NCBI GenBank assembly: GCA_004769085.1
Contig: DUDS01000004.1
Coordinates: 1 to 41,539 of the forward strand
Reading direction: 5' to 3'
Length of the DNA stretch: 41,539 nt
Source: Candidatus Melainabacteria bacterium SSGW_16
GTDB taxonomy: Bacteria; Cyanobacteriota; Vampirovibrionia; 2-02-FULL-35-15
The notes under the pieces are model-generated. The model had not been told where the DNA came from and did not search any database. It saw nothing but the letters and a program-made list of their open reading frames with translations. A program made the position numbers and the translations under genes. Shown piece after piece: positions 7,492 through 15,904 of the stretch (its first letter is position 1; each line of letters begins with the position of its first letter).

Positions 7492-8117
7492 AAATTAAAT
7501 TTTTTAAATCTTTCTGTAAGTTTGTTTTTTATTTGCTGGTTTTTATTGCTTTTAGCAAAAGTTATGCTTTTCCTTTAAAAGGAGATAAAACCCCTCTTTA
7601 TCCAGAAAAGGGTGAAAAACAGAAAATTAAGGCTGGAATTAACTTCCGTGAAGGGGTTGTAGAAAGTGATTTTTACGTTAACTCAGATTTAAATAGGTAT
7701 AAGGGTTTGGGTAATAGTCAGTTACTGACTGGTATATGGTTTGGTTACTTTAAACTGCTTCCACCCAACGTGTTCTGGATTAATCCGGACTTAGAAAGAG
7801 AAAAAATTCTTAACAGAATAGAATTTGGCCCTTATTCTGTTTACCTGAAATTTGATGCTGATAATGATGGCCGGAAGGCAGATCTTTATATTGGTCAGAA
7901 TAATATTGAATACAGTTCTGTAAATATAGAGAGGGTAAATGATAAGCAAATAAATTACTGGGCAAAAGCTGTAACTAAAAACTGGGATGAAGCAATAAGG
8001 GGGAAGATTTTCAGAACAGATGAAAGCAAACTTTTTACCCAGTTTCAAACAGCTGTTTATGAAGATAAGATTCCTATTTACGCATTTCAGGGTGAGGTGA
8101 GCTTGAAAAAGTATTGA
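7482..8117 (+). CDS. Secreted or periplasmic protein of unknown function
   Basis: I do not recognise the family. The first ~30 residues look like a Sec signal peptide: a basic start (MTLKIKFFKSFCK), hydrophobic core FVFYLLVFIAF, and a likely cut after SKSYA before FPLKGD. The mature part (~180 residues) is soluble and charged, with a GIWFGYFKLLPPNVFW segment near residues 84-99, the acidic FDADNDGRKADLY at ~122-134 and aromatic strands. The Asp-rich loop could bind a metal, but that is a guess. It is flanked by the regulator (divergent) and the S1 gene (150 bases downstream, same strand). An unusual leader precedes it. Codon use and signal peptide make it a convincing real gene. Confidence 0.75.
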   Translation: MTLKIKFFKSFCKFVFYLLVFIAFSKSYAFPLKGDKTPLYPEKGEKQKIKAGINFREGVVESDFYVNSDLNRYKGLGNSQLLTGIWFGYFKLLPPNVFWINPDLEREKILNRIEFGPYSVYLKFDADNDGRKADLYIGQNNIEYSSVNIERVNDKQINYWAKAVTKNWDEAIRGKIFRTDESKLFTQFQTAVYEDKIPIYAFQGEVSLKKY

Positions 8118-8135
8118 GTAACTGTAGGGATTATG

Positions 8136-8155
8136 AGCAATTATTTAAAATTGCT
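8136..8155 (+). terminator. Short stem-loop after the secreted protein gene
   Basis: AGCAATT (8136-8142) and AATTGCT (8149-8155) form a seven-base A+T-rich stem with a six-base loop, 19 bases past the stop codon. It lacks a T tract, so it is only a weak candidate terminator. Confidence 0.25.
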
Positions 8156-8170
8156 TAAAACACACAACTG

Positions 8171-8201
8171 TTGCTTTCATACAGCTGAAGTGGGTTATAA
8201 T
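8171..8201 (+). promoter_or_regulatory. Probable sigma-70-type promoter of the S1-rodA genes
   Basis: A perfect -10 hexamer TATAAT is at 8196-8201, with TTGCTT at 8171-8176 as a -35 candidate, 19 bases apart (slightly long). The predicted start near 8208 leaves a leader of about 60 bases before the S1 ATG, with AAAAGGAG about 16 bases before that codon. Confidence 0.5.
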
Positions 8202-8267
8202 GATTTACTCATGAGCTAATGCAGAAATTAATTGGCTCTTAGAAAAGGAGAATTATACAAATAAAAT

Positions 8268-9404
8268 ATGACTGATAAGCAGCTAGAATTTGAAAAACTT
8301 TTAAAAGAAGGGAAATATAACCAGAAAATAACTCAGGGTGAAATTATAAAAGGAAAAATAATTTATCTTGAAAAAGATGGAGCTTTGGTAGATATTGGTG
8401 GCAAGACAGAAGCCTTTTTACCATTTAGGGAATTAACACTCAGACCTAGGAAAACAAAAATTGAAGAGCTTCTTCAGATAGGTGAAGAACATGATTTTTA
8501 TGTTTTGAGAGATGAATCTGATGATGAGAGGATTACCCTTTCAATTAAGAAAGTAAGTCAGGCACAAGGTTGGAACAAGCTTGAAGAAGCTAAGAAAATG
8601 AATGAAACTCTTACAGGTGTTGTTGCCTCCATAGTGAGAGGCGGGGTAATTGCTGAGCTTGTTGGTATAAAAGGATTTATACCAACAAGCCAGTTAAGCT
8701 ATAAGCAGAGCCAGCAGTTGGACAAACTTCTTGGATCTGAAATTTCTGTAAAAATAATTGAACTGGATTCCAGGAAAAATAAACTTATCCTTTCGCAAAA
8801 ACTGGCAATTCAGGATGAAAAAGCAGATTTGCGTGAGAAGACCATGCAGAATCTTGAAATTGGACAGAATGTAAAGGGTGAGGTTGTAAGGGTTACTGAC
8901 TTTGGTGCATTTGTTGATTTAGGAGGGATTGACGGACTCCTTCCGATTTCTGAATTTTCCTGGAAAAGGGTTTCAAATCCTCAGGAAGTATTAAAAGTTG
9001 GTGAGCAGATAGAGCTGAAAGTCCTTAAAATTGATCGTGAATCAAATCGTATAAGTTTAAGCCTTAAGAGAATGCAGGGAGATCCGTGGTTTGAACTTGA
9101 AGGAAAAATAAAAGATAATGAGTTAATAAAAGGGACAGTCAGTAAGGTTGCAAATTTTGGTGCATTTGTTGAAGTACATCCTGGTGTTGAAGGCCTTTTA
9201 CCAAGGGCTGAAATTACCAGTGAAAATGAAAATCCCAGGGTTGAAGACTACCTTAAAGTAGGACAGGAAGTACAGGTAGTAGTTAAAAGGTTTGCACCTG
9301 GTGAACACCGTCTTAGTCTCAGCATGAAAGAAGTTCCTGGTGGTAAGAGTGCTGAAGACAAAAAAGAAAAAAAGAAAATGGAAACTGCAGCTAATGAAAC
9401 GTAA
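8268..9404 (+). CDS. rpsA: 30S ribosomal protein S1 (four S1 domains)
   Basis: RNA-binding protein that helps mRNA onto the 30S subunit. 378 residues with four S1 (OB-fold) repeats at roughly 20-95, 105-180, 195-268 and 283-355. Seen: repeated blocks such as GALVDIGGKTEAFLP, GFIPTSQLS, VTDFGAFVDLGGIDGLLP and VANFGAFVEVHPGVEGLLP, each followed by an ISLSLKRM-type strand. The short acidic/basic tail (EDKKEKKKMETAANET) is low complexity. Proteobacterial S1 has six domains; three to four is usual in cyanobacteria and Firmicutes-like versions. AAAGGAG lies about 16 bases upstream of the ATG, farther than normal. The stop and the rodA start share one base (TAATG), implying translational coupling. 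A general S1-domain RNA-binding protein is the alternative. Confidence 0.88.
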   Translation: MTDKQLEFEKLLKEGKYNQKITQGEIIKGKIIYLEKDGALVDIGGKTEAFLPFRELTLRPRKTKIEELLQIGEEHDFYVLRDESDDERITLSIKKVSQAQGWNKLEEAKKMNETLTGVVASIVRGGVIAELVGIKGFIPTSQLSYKQSQQLDKLLGSEISVKIIELDSRKNKLILSQKLAIQDEKADLREKTMQNLEIGQNVKGEVVRVTDFGAFVDLGGIDGLLPISEFSWKRVSNPQEVLKVGEQIELKVLKIDRESNRISLSLKRMQGDPWFELEGKIKDNELIKGTVSKVANFGAFVEVHPGVEGLLPRAEITSENENPRVEDYLKVGQEVQVVVKRFAPGEHRLSLSMKEVPGGKSAEDKKEKKKMETAANET

Positions 9405-10723
9405 TGCAGATTGCTGAGGACAGACCTTTTTATCTTCGTAAATGGTCAGATCTTGGGGATTTAGACTGGCATCTACTTGCACCTGTTTTAATTTTGTTAT
9501 TCTTTGGTTTTTTGTTGCTTAAAAGTGCTGGCGATGGAAGTTTTCTTTCAAGACAGGTTACTATTTTTATATTTTCACTTTTACTGGTGACTTTGCCATT
9601 CTTTATAAGAATTAATTTTTGGAAGGAGAAAGCATTATTTATTTATTTGTTTAATTTACTTTTGCTTTTTCTGGTACTGATTAAAGGTGCTAGTAGTATG
9701 GGAGCACAGAGATGGATTGATTTAGGTTTTATCAGGTTGCAACCTTCTGAAATTGCAAAAATTGCAATAATTATCAGCCTGGCAGCATGGTTCTCTAAAC
9801 GTCCTGTAAGAAACTGTTTTGATTTAATGATTGCTGCACTTATAATTGCACCACCATTTTTACTAATTTTTAAACAGCCTGATTTAGGAACTGCTCTTGC
9901 ATACCTGGCAATATTTTTTGGAATGTCATTCTGGGCTGGTGCAACTACTACTGATTTACTTCTGGGAATATCACCGGTACTTAGCCTCTTGTTTAATGCA
10001 GTTGGAATGCCGCTTTTTAATCTTGGAAATATTCATTTCAGAAACAGAATATATGAGTTATATGTAACCCAATTCTTCTTTATCTTTTTAGTTTTTCTTT
10101 TGTTTTGGCTGATTATAAATTACAAACCATGGAAGTCTCCATTGCTTGTGTTGTGGATAGCATCCTTGGTATCATCTAATTTTATTGTTGGTTTTTTAAG
10201 ACCTGTTTTATGGGGGGTATTGCACCCATATCAGCAAAGGAGACTTACAATATTTTTAAATCCTGAAAATGATCCTCAGGGAGCCGGGTACCACATTATT
10301 CAGAGTCTTCTTGCAATTGGTAATGGAGGTATATTTGGCTATGGCTGGCAAAATGGAAGGCTTACCAGAGGGAATTATGTTCCTGCACAGCATACGGATT
10401 TTGTTTTTTCAGTACTTGGTGAGGAATTTGGATTTATAGGAACTGTATTTGTCATTTTGGTTTTTGCATATGTTTTATGGAGGATGATTTATATTGCAAG
10501 AAATTCAAACAACGATTTTGCAAGTCTTATAGCAATCGGGATATTTTCATTTTTCTCATTTCACATTTTTATTAATATCGGGATGACTCTTGGAATTATG
10601 CCTATTACTGGAGTACCTTTACCTTTTTTAAGTTATGGTGGTACAGCACTGATTGTTGACATATTCTCTGTTTTTATACTGCTTTCAATTTCCTGGAAAA
10701 CTTTACCAAAGAAGCTGTTTTAA
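9404..10723 (+). CDS. rodA: Rod shape-determining peptidoglycan glycosyltransferase RodA (SEDS family)
   Basis: Polytopic membrane glycosyltransferase that polymerises lipid II during cell elongation together with a class B penicillin-binding protein. 439 residues, about ten hydrophobic segments. Seen: GAQRWIDLGFIRLQPSEIAK at ~100-119, KQPDLGTALAY at ~160, the long loop FLNPENDPQGAGYHIIQS with the catalytic Asp expected in the SEDS family, IGNGGIFGYGW, HTDFVFSVLGEEFGF, and the closing block PLPFLSYGGTALI. The FLSYGGT ending and overall order fit RodA better than FtsW, although these are close relatives. The gene is translationally coupled to S1 by a TAATG overlap, an odd pairing of translation and wall synthesis. 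A mrdA/PBP2 gene is not nearby. Confidence 0.9.
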   Translation: MQIAEDRPFYLRKWSDLGDLDWHLLAPVLILLFFGFLLLKSAGDGSFLSRQVTIFIFSLLLVTLPFFIRINFWKEKALFIYLFNLLLLFLVLIKGASSMGAQRWIDLGFIRLQPSEIAKIAIIISLAAWFSKRPVRNCFDLMIAALIIAPPFLLIFKQPDLGTALAYLAIFFGMSFWAGATTTDLLLGISPVLSLLFNAVGMPLFNLGNIHFRNRIYELYVTQFFFIFLVFLLFWLIINYKPWKSPLLVLWIASLVSSNFIVGFLRPVLWGVLHPYQQRRLTIFLNPENDPQGAGYHIIQSLLAIGNGGIFGYGWQNGRLTRGNYVPAQHTDFVFSVLGEEFGFIGTVFVILVFAYVLWRMIYIARNSNNDFASLIAIGIFSFFSFHIFINIGMTLGIMPITGVPLPFLSYGGTALIVDIFSVFILLSISWKTLPKKLF

Positions 10724-10764
10724 TAAGCTGAGGCAAATTTAGCAATTGATGTAAAATTATAAAT

Positions 10765-11238
10765 ATGGCAAAAAAATCCAAAAGTAATGATGAAAAAAAT
10801 ATTAATGCTAATCCATCATCTGCCCAGCCGTTAAGGATAAGAAAGAGAATTGTGCTTGATTTTCCTCCACAGGTAGTCCAGACTCCACTGACATATATTC
10901 TGGCTAAGGAGTATGATGTTGCAAGCAATATACTAAGGGCTGAAATTGCTCCTGAGGAGTCAGGAAAACTTGTAATGGAAATGGATGGGCTGCCTGATAT
11001 GGTTGAAAAGGCACTTGGAAGAATTAAAGAGATGGGTATAAATGTTACTGAAATAGCAAGAAAAGTCACATTCAATATGGATAAATGTATTCATTGTGGG
11101 GCTTGTGTCTCGGTATGTCTGGCAGGAGCATTAAAACTTGATAAAGACTACCACCTTCAGTTTATAGAACCCAAATGTACTGTATGTGAGATGTGTGTAA
11201 GTGCATGCCCTGTGGATGTAGTTGAAATAGATATTTAA
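10765..11238 (+). CDS. NIL-domain ferredoxin with two [4Fe-4S] clusters
   Basis: 157-residue cytosolic electron-transfer protein. Residues ~24-102 form a NIL domain (RIRKRIVLDFPPQVVQTPL, then GKLVMEMDG and KEMGINVTEI), the ACT-like fold also found at the end of methionine ABC ATPases. Residues 103-157 are a bacterial 2x[4Fe-4S] ferredoxin: CIHCGACVSVC (Cys108, 111, 114, 118) and CTVCEMCVSACP (Cys138, 141, 144, 148). Both clusters have all four ligands. This domain pair is typical of cyanobacteria and some anaerobes, where it has been linked to sulfur or methionine metabolism; the role here is not visible from the neighbours. It follows rodA by 41 bases. Its last codon overlaps the convergent small secreted gene by four bases. 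Confidence 0.92.
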   Translation: MAKKSKSNDEKNINANPSSAQPLRIRKRIVLDFPPQVVQTPLTYILAKEYDVASNILRAEIAPEESGKLVMEMDGLPDMVEKALGRIKEMGINVTEIARKVTFNMDKCIHCGACVSVCLAGALKLDKDYHLQFIEPKCTVCEMCVSACPVDVVEIDI

Positions 11239-11459
11239 TTTTGTTCGGTATAAATTTTATCTTTTGATGTTATTAATTCTTCTGATAACTTTTCAACATC
11301 TTCATAGTCTAGAATCTCAATTGTGGTTTTTTGATTTTCATTATTTGTGACAATAGTAACTAAACCTGTGTCAGTTTCTGCTATTGCATTACTCATGCAA
11401 AACAAATTTACTGCCAAAGTAAATGACAGACAAAGAATTACCTGTGCTATCTTTTTCAC
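11235..11459 (-). CDS. Small exported protein of unknown function
   Basis: 74 residues. Seen: a good Sec signal peptide (MKKIAQ, core VILCLSFTLAVNLFCM, likely cut after NAIA), then a ~47-residue acidic mature peptide with TGLVTIVTNNENQ and IEILDYEDVEKLSEELI. The start is GTG at 11459, with AGG about eight bases upstream (AGGTAACCTT). No family is recognised. The signal peptide argues for a real gene in spite of the small size. The gene is convergent with the NIL ferredoxin and overlaps it by four bases. Confidence 0.55.
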   Translation of the reverse strand: MKKIAQVILCLSFTLAVNLFCMSNAIAETDTGLVTIVTNNENQKTTIEILDYEDVEKLSEELITSKDKIYTEQN

Positions 11460-11680
11460 AAGGTTACCTAGAAATGAATGGTGTATCCTGAGCCCATCAA
11501 GATAACCACTGCAATTAAATTATCGGTAGGAAAGTGTAGCCGCTTAAGAATGGTAGGTGTAACGCTATAAAAGTTCAGGTCTATTTCTAGTTCTAAGCAT
11601 TTTTTTCAGGGTCAGTTCTATCCAGGATGAGATCAAGATACTGGTACTAATTTCCTAGATGTTATAGGGCTTTCCCTTGG
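11460..11680. other. Intergenic region between divergent genes, nothing recognised
   Basis: 221 bases between the small exported protein and the E1-like gene. I see no tRNA-like fold and no known riboswitch core. It must hold both promoters. A TATAAT at 11687-11692 overlaps the first codons assigned to the E1-like gene, which bears on the choice of that start. Confidence 0.4.
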
Positions 11681-12469
11681 ATGAGCTATAATTTTCTAAT
11701 GCTAAGTAATGAGCAATTAAAACGTTATGCCAGGCAGATTGTGCTTCCTGGTTTTGGAGCTGAAGGGCAGTACAAACTTCTCTCTGCAAATGTGCTTGTT
11801 CTTGGTGCTGGAGGATTAGGATCTACAGTTTTATTACACCTTGCAGCAAGTGGCATTGGAAAGATCGGCATAGTTGATTATGATAAAATTGAGATTTCTA
11901 ATTTACACAGGCAGATAATTCATTTTACCTCTGATATTGATAAACTAAAAATTTTATCTGCTTCTGAGAAAATTAAAAATATTAATCCTGAAATTCAGGT
12001 TGTTACATATGATGAGAGATTAACCGAATCTAACATAAAAAATCTTTTTAAAGATTATGAAATTATAGTTGATGGACTTGATAATTTTAAAGATAAGTTT
12101 CTTATAAATGATTATTGTTGTAAGCTGAATAAAAAGCTAATCCATGCAGGAGTAGTTGGTTATGAGGGGCAGGTAATGACTGTTTTACCAGGAAAATCTG
12201 CATGCCTCAGGTGTATCTTCCCTGATGGTGAACCCTCTGATTTCAAACAAAGCTGTAAGGATATTGGTGTATTAGGTGCCTGTGTCGGAGTAATGGGGGC
12301 TATTCAAGCTGCTGAAGTTATAAAACTTATAACGGGAGCAGGAGACTTGCTTGAAAACAGGATACTTAAATACAATGCATTAAATTCAAGATTTTATGAG
12401 TTTAAAATACCAGGTAAAAATTCCAAATGTCCTTTATGCAGTGTTAAAAGTAAAATATCTTGTAATTAA
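11681..12469 (+). CDS. ThiF/MoeB/HesA-family E1-like adenylyltransferase
   Basis: Activates the C-terminal glycine of a ubiquitin-like sulfur carrier (ThiS or MoaD type) by adenylation. Seen: LKRYARQIVLPGFGAEGQ (residues 13-30), nucleotide loop LGAGGLGS (41-48), the acidic VDYDKIEISNLHRQ (~75-88) with the conserved Asn-Leu-x-Arg-Gln, DGLDNFKDKFLIND (Asp of the Mg/ATP site), and two zinc-type pairs CLRC (~195) and CPLC near the C-terminus. There is no rhodanese domain, so it is a MoeB/ThiF-length protein (262 residues), not the fused MoeZ form. No thi or moa gene is adjacent, so ThiF and MoeB cannot be separated. ATG 11681 is used; ATG 11699 is also possible because a TATAAT overlaps the first codons and neither start has a good ribosome binding site. 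Confidence 0.85.
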   Translation: MSYNFLMLSNEQLKRYARQIVLPGFGAEGQYKLLSANVLVLGAGGLGSTVLLHLAASGIGKIGIVDYDKIEISNLHRQIIHFTSDIDKLKILSASEKIKNINPEIQVVTYDERLTESNIKNLFKDYEIIVDGLDNFKDKFLINDYCCKLNKKLIHAGVVGYEGQVMTVLPGKSACLRCIFPDGEPSDFKQSCKDIGVLGACVGVMGAIQAAEVIKLITGAGDLLENRILKYNALNSRFYEFKIPGKNSKCPLCSVKSKISCN

Positions 12470-12473
12470 ATAC

Positions 12474-13232
12474 TCATCTGTCCATAAGCAGGATTGTTTT
12501 TTCATGAATTTGATTATGATTGTGTGTGGATGTAGAAAACTTTGTTAGATTAGTTGTAAGCAGAATTAATCCTAATGTGTAGATTACAATTGCAGTTATT
12601 ACACCGGATGATTTTTCAATATTACTGATTGATTTCTCAAGAATAGATTTAAGGAATCCCTGTCCAAAAATAAGTGATAATCCTACAAGTGTAAGAGCCA
12701 AACCCAGTCCGGTACTAAATGATAAAACATATAAAAACCCGTTTAAAAGATTTTGGACACCGCTTACTGCTGTTGCTGTCATAAATACAGCTAGTCCGCC
12801 TGAACAAGGTACAAGACCCGCAGTAAGTCCAATTAAAAGTATGCTTGTAACTTTTAAATTTTTTGTAAGAACAACATGTGCTGAACATTTATGTTCATGC
12901 TCATGATGAAATAACGGTTCAATGATTCTGTCCCACATGAGATATAGTCCTATTAAAAATATAAAAATACTTGCTATAAAACTTATAAACTGTTCTTTTT
13001 CAAACGGAATAAATACCTCAAGAAATTTAAGTCCTACAAAACCTATAATATAAACGCTTGCTGTGTGTGTAATAGAAGCAATAAGCCCGATTAATACTGC
13101 ATCTATTGGGCGTTTTGTGTTTGAGCTGAGTACAAATGTTGCTACCAGACTTTTACCGTGACCGGGTTCAAGTGCATGAAGCATTCCAAAAAAGAGTGCT
13201 GTAAATATATAAAATAAGTTTATCTCAGCCAT
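12474..13232 (-). CDS. NicO-type nickel/cobalt exporter (RcnA-like)
   Basis: Inner-membrane metal transporter of the NicO/HupE-RcnA group. 252 residues, about six hydrophobic segments. Seen: GMLHALEPGHGKSL (residues 16-29), the HAxxPGHGK signature that binds metal; SITHTASVY (~53-61), the second conserved His motif; a His-rich cytoplasmic loop HHEHEHKCSAH (~108-118); and GLVPCSGGLAVF, the third signature. RcnA exports Ni/Co with a similar His-rich loop, so efflux is likely, but uptake cannot be excluded. No metal regulator is adjacent. The ATG sits in an inverted repeat (13230-13253). It ends four bases from the E1-like gene, convergently. Confidence 0.85.
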   Translation of the reverse strand: MAEINLFYIFTALFFGMLHALEPGHGKSLVATFVLSSNTKRPIDAVLIGLIASITHTASVYIIGFVGLKFLEVFIPFEKEQFISFIASIFIFLIGLYLMWDRIIEPLFHHEHEHKCSAHVVLTKNLKVTSILLIGLTAGLVPCSGGLAVFMTATAVSGVQNLLNGFLYVLSFSTGLGLALTLVGLSLIFGQGFLKSILEKSISNIEKSSGVITAIVIYTLGLILLTTNLTKFSTSTHNHNQIHEKTILLMDR

Positions 13233-13253
13233 GTTAATGCTTTAAGTAACATG
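13230..13253 (-). promoter_or_regulatory. Inverted repeat over the start codon of the metal exporter
   Basis: CATGTTA (13230-13236) and TAACATG (13247-13253) are perfect inverted repeats ten bases apart; the exporter ATG is part of one arm. It could be an operator or a hairpin that hides the start codon. It does not match the G-rich RcnR site. Confidence 0.3.
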
Positions 13254-13361
13254 TTGGATTTTAACACAATAGTAGCTTATAGCCTATTTTGGTGCTAAAA
13301 TAAAAATTACAATATACATCAAGATTTTTGTCTAAGGAAATATCCAGCAAGGAAATATATT

Positions 13362-14798
13362 ATGATTAGTAGAGTACTGCCTACATTAAAGATACCTATA
13401 TTACAGGGCAACGTAATTATGAGAAAAGAAAAAGATGCATTAGGAACTGTAGATATTCCAGAGAGCGATTATCGTGGAATTAATACTTTTAGAGCTTTAG
13501 AAAACTTTCCAATTTCTGGAATAACAAATGATCCAGATTTTATTAAAGCTCTTGTACTTATAAAAAAAGCTGCGGCTAAAGTAAATGCTGAATTAAATCA
13601 ACTAGATAAAAATAAATCTGAAGCTATTGTTAAAGCTTGTGATGAGCTTTTAGAAGGTAAGCTTGTTGAATATATTGCTGTAGATGTATACGGAGCAGGT
13701 GCTGGAACATCTTTTAATATGAATGTAAATGAAGTTCTAGCAAATAGAGCAATTGAGCATTTAAAAGGACAAAAAGGAGATTATTCAATTGTCCACCCTA
13801 ATGATCATGTAAATTGTGCTCAATCTACAAATGATGTTATACCAACTGCCCTAAGAATAGCTGCCTTAATGAAAGGAGCAGAATTGGTTAATGCTCTTGA
13901 TGTCTGTCAAAATACACTTGCACAAAAAGGAGTTGATTTTTATCATGTTATAAAAGCTGGTCGTACCCATCTTCAAGATGCTGCACCAGTAAGTCTTGGA
14001 AGAGAGTTTACGGTTTATTCAAATATTTTTAGTGACCATAAAAAAAGAATTGAGTATGCTTTAGAAGAATTAAAAACTTTAGGTATTGGTGGTACAGCTG
14101 TAGGAACTGGTATAAATACTCACCCGCAATACACTTCTAAAATGATTTCTGAATTAAGTAAGCTAACCGGAATTAATCTTAGTGTTAGTAAAGATTTAAT
14201 GCTTTCTATGCAAACAATGGCTCCTTTTGTGGCTGTTGCAAATGCTATTGAAAATTTATCTATCGATGTTGGAGGAAAGATCTGTGGAGATTTACGTTTA
14301 ATGTCTTCAGGACCAACTACAGGTTTATCTGAGATAAATTTACCTGCAGTTCAGCAAGGATCTTCCATAATGCCCGGTAAAAAAAATCCTTCTATCTTAG
14401 AAATGTTAGATCAGGTTTGTTGTGAAATATCTGGCAATGCTTTAACAGTTAGATTAGCTTCTCAAAGAGGACAATTTGAATTGAATGTATTTATGCCAGT
14501 TATTGCATTTAATTTATTACATAGTGTAAATATTTTAGCCAATGCCTTAAATACAGCAAATGGAAAGTGTTTTACAGGTATTACTGCTAATGAAGAGCAA
14601 TGTAAAAAATATGCTGAAAGCACTGTATCACTAGCTACTGTTTTGAATCCAATTATTGGTTATGCAAAAGCTGCAGAATTAGTAAAAGAAGCAGTTAAAA
14701 CTCATAAAACGATAAGGCAACTCTGTGAAGAGCAAAAGATTTTACCTAAAGAAGAATTAGATAAACTTTTTAATTTAGAAAAACTAGCTGGGATTTAA
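13362..14798 (+). CDS. aspA: Aspartate ammonia-lyase
   Basis: Fumarase/aspartase superfamily enzyme; aspartase reversibly splits L-aspartate into fumarate and ammonia. 478 residues as read. Seen: RKEKDALGTVDIPESDYRG opening (21-39), TSFNMNVNEVLANRA (116-130), GRTHLQDAAPVSLGREF (200-216) with the conserved Thr-His, and GSSIMPGKKNP (333-343), the mobile SS-loop signature. The arrangement after the signature and the N-terminal block favour aspartase over fumarase. PGKKNP replaces the usual PGKVNP. AAGGAAATATATT before ATG 13362 is a good ribosome binding site, but homology starts near ATG 13422, so the first 20 residues may be an extension. Its 3' end overlaps ribF by 15 bases. Confidence 0.85.
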   Translation: MISRVLPTLKIPILQGNVIMRKEKDALGTVDIPESDYRGINTFRALENFPISGITNDPDFIKALVLIKKAAAKVNAELNQLDKNKSEAIVKACDELLEGKLVEYIAVDVYGAGAGTSFNMNVNEVLANRAIEHLKGQKGDYSIVHPNDHVNCAQSTNDVIPTALRIAALMKGAELVNALDVCQNTLAQKGVDFYHVIKAGRTHLQDAAPVSLGREFTVYSNIFSDHKKRIEYALEELKTLGIGGTAVGTGINTHPQYTSKMISELSKLTGINLSVSKDLMLSMQTMAPFVAVANAIENLSIDVGGKICGDLRLMSSGPTTGLSEINLPAVQQGSSIMPGKKNPSILEMLDQVCCEISGNALTVRLASQRGQFELNVFMPVIAFNLLHSVNILANALNTANGKCFTGITANEEQCKKYAESTVSLATVLNPIIGYAKAAELVKEAVKTHKTIRQLCEEQKILPKEELDKLFNLEKLAGI

Positions 14799-15728
14799 AA
14801 TAGACCTTCCTACCTTACAATCTTTCTTTATTTGTTCAATCAGCGATTCTTTTGAAGCAAATTTTATTTCATCTCTAATCCTGTCAACAAATTCTATTTT
14901 TATGTTTTTGTTATAAAGTTCGGTAAATGGGAAATTAAGAATATGAGCTTCAATTTTTAGCTCACTAGTATCTTCTTTAAACGTAGGGCAATGACCAATA
15001 TTAATTAAACATGGCATTTTGTCTTGTTTCTTTTCGTCAAGAATAACTGAATAACCTACATAAACACCAATAGCTGGAATAACAATATGGCTTGAGATCA
15101 TTAAGTTTGCTGTAGGAAAGCCGAGCTCTGTTCCTCTTTTTAATCCCTGGGTGACTTTGCCTGCAAGAGAATAATTTCTCCCTAAAAGTAAACCTGCAGA
15201 TTTTACCTGCCCGGCAGCTATATTTTTTCTTATTCTTGTGCTGCTTACAGGTTCGTTATTAATATTAACAGGCGATGTGACAGTTACAATTACCCCAAAT
15301 TTTTTACCCCACTCTTTTAATTTTTCCGGATTTCCTTCCTGATTGAATCCGAATTTATGGTCATAACCCACAGTAATAAATTTTGCATTCAAACAATCAA
15401 GCAGAACTTTTGTAAAGTAATCCTGTGCACTCATGTGTCTTAATTTTGAGTCAAATTCAAGCGCAAGAACTGCCTTTATACCAAGTTGCTCTATGAGTTT
15501 GATTCTTTCTTCAAATGAAGTTAAAAGTTTTGGTGCCTGACCCGTTATTTCTGTGTGAGGATGATTTATAAATGTTGCAACTACAGGGTTGAGATTATTT
15601 TCAATACTGCTTGTTACAGCATTTCTGATTATCTCAGCATGTCCAAGATGTACCCCATCAAATACACCAAGAGCAACGCTGGATCCTGAAGGAAATAAGT
15701 TTGGTTTAAACTGGCTGAATATTTGCAT
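14784..15728 (-). CDS. ribF: Bifunctional riboflavin kinase/FAD synthetase
   Basis: Makes FMN from riboflavin and FAD from FMN. 314 residues, usual length. Seen: N-terminal adenylyltransferase half with GVFDGVHLGHAEII (21-34), the HxGH-type nucleotide site; TFINHPHTE; LRHMSAQDYF; VGYDHKFGFNQEG; and SSTRIRKNIAAGQV closing that half at ~170. The C-terminal kinase half begins with YSLAGKVTQGLKRGTELGFPTANL, the flavokinase signature, and ends with FVDRIRDEIKFAS. Both activities look intact. The 3' end overlaps aspA convergently. In many bacteria ribF follows truB or rpsO; here it stands alone. Confidence 0.95.
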   Translation of the reverse strand: MQIFSQFKPNLFPSGSSVALGVFDGVHLGHAEIIRNAVTSSIENNLNPVVATFINHPHTEITGQAPKLLTSFEERIKLIEQLGIKAVLALEFDSKLRHMSAQDYFTKVLLDCLNAKFITVGYDHKFGFNQEGNPEKLKEWGKKFGVIVTVTSPVNINNEPVSSTRIRKNIAAGQVKSAGLLLGRNYSLAGKVTQGLKRGTELGFPTANLMISSHIVIPAIGVYVGYSVILDEKKQDKMPCLINIGHCPTFKEDTSELKIEAHILNFPFTELYNKNIKIEFVDRIRDEIKFASKESLIEQIKKDCKVGRSILNPS

Positions 15729-15739
15729 TTCTTTATAAT

Positions 15740-15815
15740 GCTTCAGACAAGCTGAAGCTTCCTTCGGTCAATTTCTTTCGCTTGATCGGATTTGCCCAAT
15801 AAAGGGGACAAATCC
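15740..15815 (+). other. Two stem-loops in the leader between ribF and the carB-linked gene
   Basis: GCTTCAG/CTGAAGC (15740-15746 with 15752-15758) and GGATTTG/CAAATCC (15788-15794 with 15809-15815) are perfect seven-base inverted repeats inside the 176-base divergent region. They could be leader structures of the downstream pair or operator sites. No known riboswitch core is evident. Confidence 0.3.
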
Positions 15816-15904
15816 TTTAGTCGTGAATACGGAATTAAATATAGCATTTATAGTTTTCTTCTGGTATCTTATACAAAGACTTTTAGGAAAACTTAAGATA
15901 AAAA

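Noticed and set aside
11460..11680. Structured RNA or riboswitch in this spacer
   Set aside because: No conserved core of a known riboswitch, tRNA, tmRNA, 6S or SRP RNA could be recognised.
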